From NCBI GenBank assembly GCA_963820095.1, contig CAWFZA010000036.1, positions 11,727 to 75,726 on the forward strand: 64,000 nucleotides of DNA, written 5' to 3'. Below the pieces are notes generated by a model. It saw only the letters and a list, made by a program, of their open reading frames with translations, was not told the origin of the DNA and searched no databases. Below, one piece after another: positions 63,948-64,000 of the stretch (positions are counted from its first letter, which is position 1; the number at the start of each line of letters is the position of its first letter). Position numbers and translations under genes: made by a program. This DNA is from Roseiarcus sp963820095 (GTDB lineage: Bacteria; Pseudomonadota; Alphaproteobacteria; Rhizobiales; Beijerinckiaceae).

Positions 63948-64000
63948 TCAACCATAGGGCGTGAGCAGAACGTCGTTCTCGACCACGAGGTAACCGGCAT
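63948..64000 (-). CDS. C-terminal end of a minus-strand gene at the window edge
   Basis: The minus-strand frame ending in TGA at 63948 reads AGYLVVENDVLLTPYG. The hydrophobic/acidic pattern looks coding, and its convergent position after the exostosin stop is plausible, but the piece is too short to identify. Confidence 0.22.
   Translation of the reverse strand, partial: AGYLVVENDVLLTPYG

Larger units (their letters stand above)
58485..64000. other. foreign polysaccharide-gene block, frameshift-ridden, probably chimeric
   Basis: From about 58,490 to the end no frame stays intact for more than a few hundred bases, yet conserved glycosyltransferase pieces appear in order when frames are switched. 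The style of the pieces (for example an O-antigen ligase containing TFALDRRPYLLPAVPLLAVA) suggests a high-GC actinobacterium such as a soil Thermoleophilia member; that assignment is inference. The error density, far above that of the first 58 kb, fits a low-coverage read joined by the assembler. Confidence 0.6.

Noticed and set aside
1..64000. tRNA, rRNA or CRISPR features
   Set aside because: No GGTTCGAATC-type T-arm with flanking stems, rRNA core or regularly spaced direct repeat was found by eye; a tRNAscan run could overturn this.

Overview
The window is high-GC DNA of an alphaproteobacterium, most likely a member of the Rhizobiales. The evidence is a near-canonical DivK, the DivK/DUF3572/DinB neighbourhood, EipB, LexA with a GTTC-N7-GTTC operator, NepR and EcfG with GGAAC-N16/17-CGTT promoters, AaeXAB-type efflux, IalB and CbpA/CbpM. 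The last 5.5 kb (about 58,490 to 64,000) look like DNA of another organism joined to it. No tRNA, rRNA or CRISPR array was seen.

Layout. 1-7.5 kb: end of a DNA cytosine methyltransferase, divK, a DUF3572-DinB reading frame, an FHA-adenylate cyclase, eipB, scpB/scpA and lexA with its SOS box. 7.7-16.3 kb: a broken PQQ dehydrogenase, a DUF2778 protein, and a tightly overlapping efflux operon (SDR, FUSC/AaeB, DUF1656/AaeX, HlyD/AaeA, MFS). 16.3-25.2 kb: exonuclease III, a methyltransferase, a class C beta-lactamase-like hydrolase, an orphan radical SAM protein, a short accessory patch and a GH3 glucosidase. 25.1-29.9 kb: a general stress response island with nepR-ecfG, a lone receiver protein, and PRC-barrel, transglutaminase-like, DUF1003 and small stress proteins, several with EcfG-type promoters. 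30-43.8 kb: nitronate monooxygenase, amidohydrolase plus questin-oxidase-like pair, and a sugar or polyol cluster (ABC binding protein and two permeases converging on BtpA, FGGY kinase and HAD phosphatase, with a divergent SDR), then a chemotaxis/receiver relic and a gamma-glutamyltransferase. 43.9-45.9 kb: IS630 remnant, AT-rich insert, HTH gene and a 10-bp phased repeat. 46-58.2 kb: apt, GNAT, quinone oxidoreductase, ialB, a HTH-methyltransferase/MetF-like/MetE-like operon, ubiG, lysC, cbpA-cbpM and an M50 protease.

Many otherwise intact genes, including ubiG and lysC, carry single-base frameshifts. The simplest reading is an error-prone consensus (draft or metagenome assembly), so most 'broken' genes here should be treated as real genes with sequence errors. 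In the tail frameshifts occur every 100-300 bp, and parts of an O-antigen ligase, three GT4-type glycosyltransferases and an exostosin-family protein can be pieced together by switching frames. A minus-strand gene is cut off exactly where the tail begins, which points to a chimeric join.

The most interesting systems are the stress regulon, where promoter sequences tie the neighbours to EcfG and also move the likely nepR start; the three-gene one-carbon operon at 49.3-53.0 kb headed by a DNA-binding-like methyltransferase with a palindromic operator; and the BtpA/FGGY/HAD sugar cluster, which lacks its own transport ATPase.
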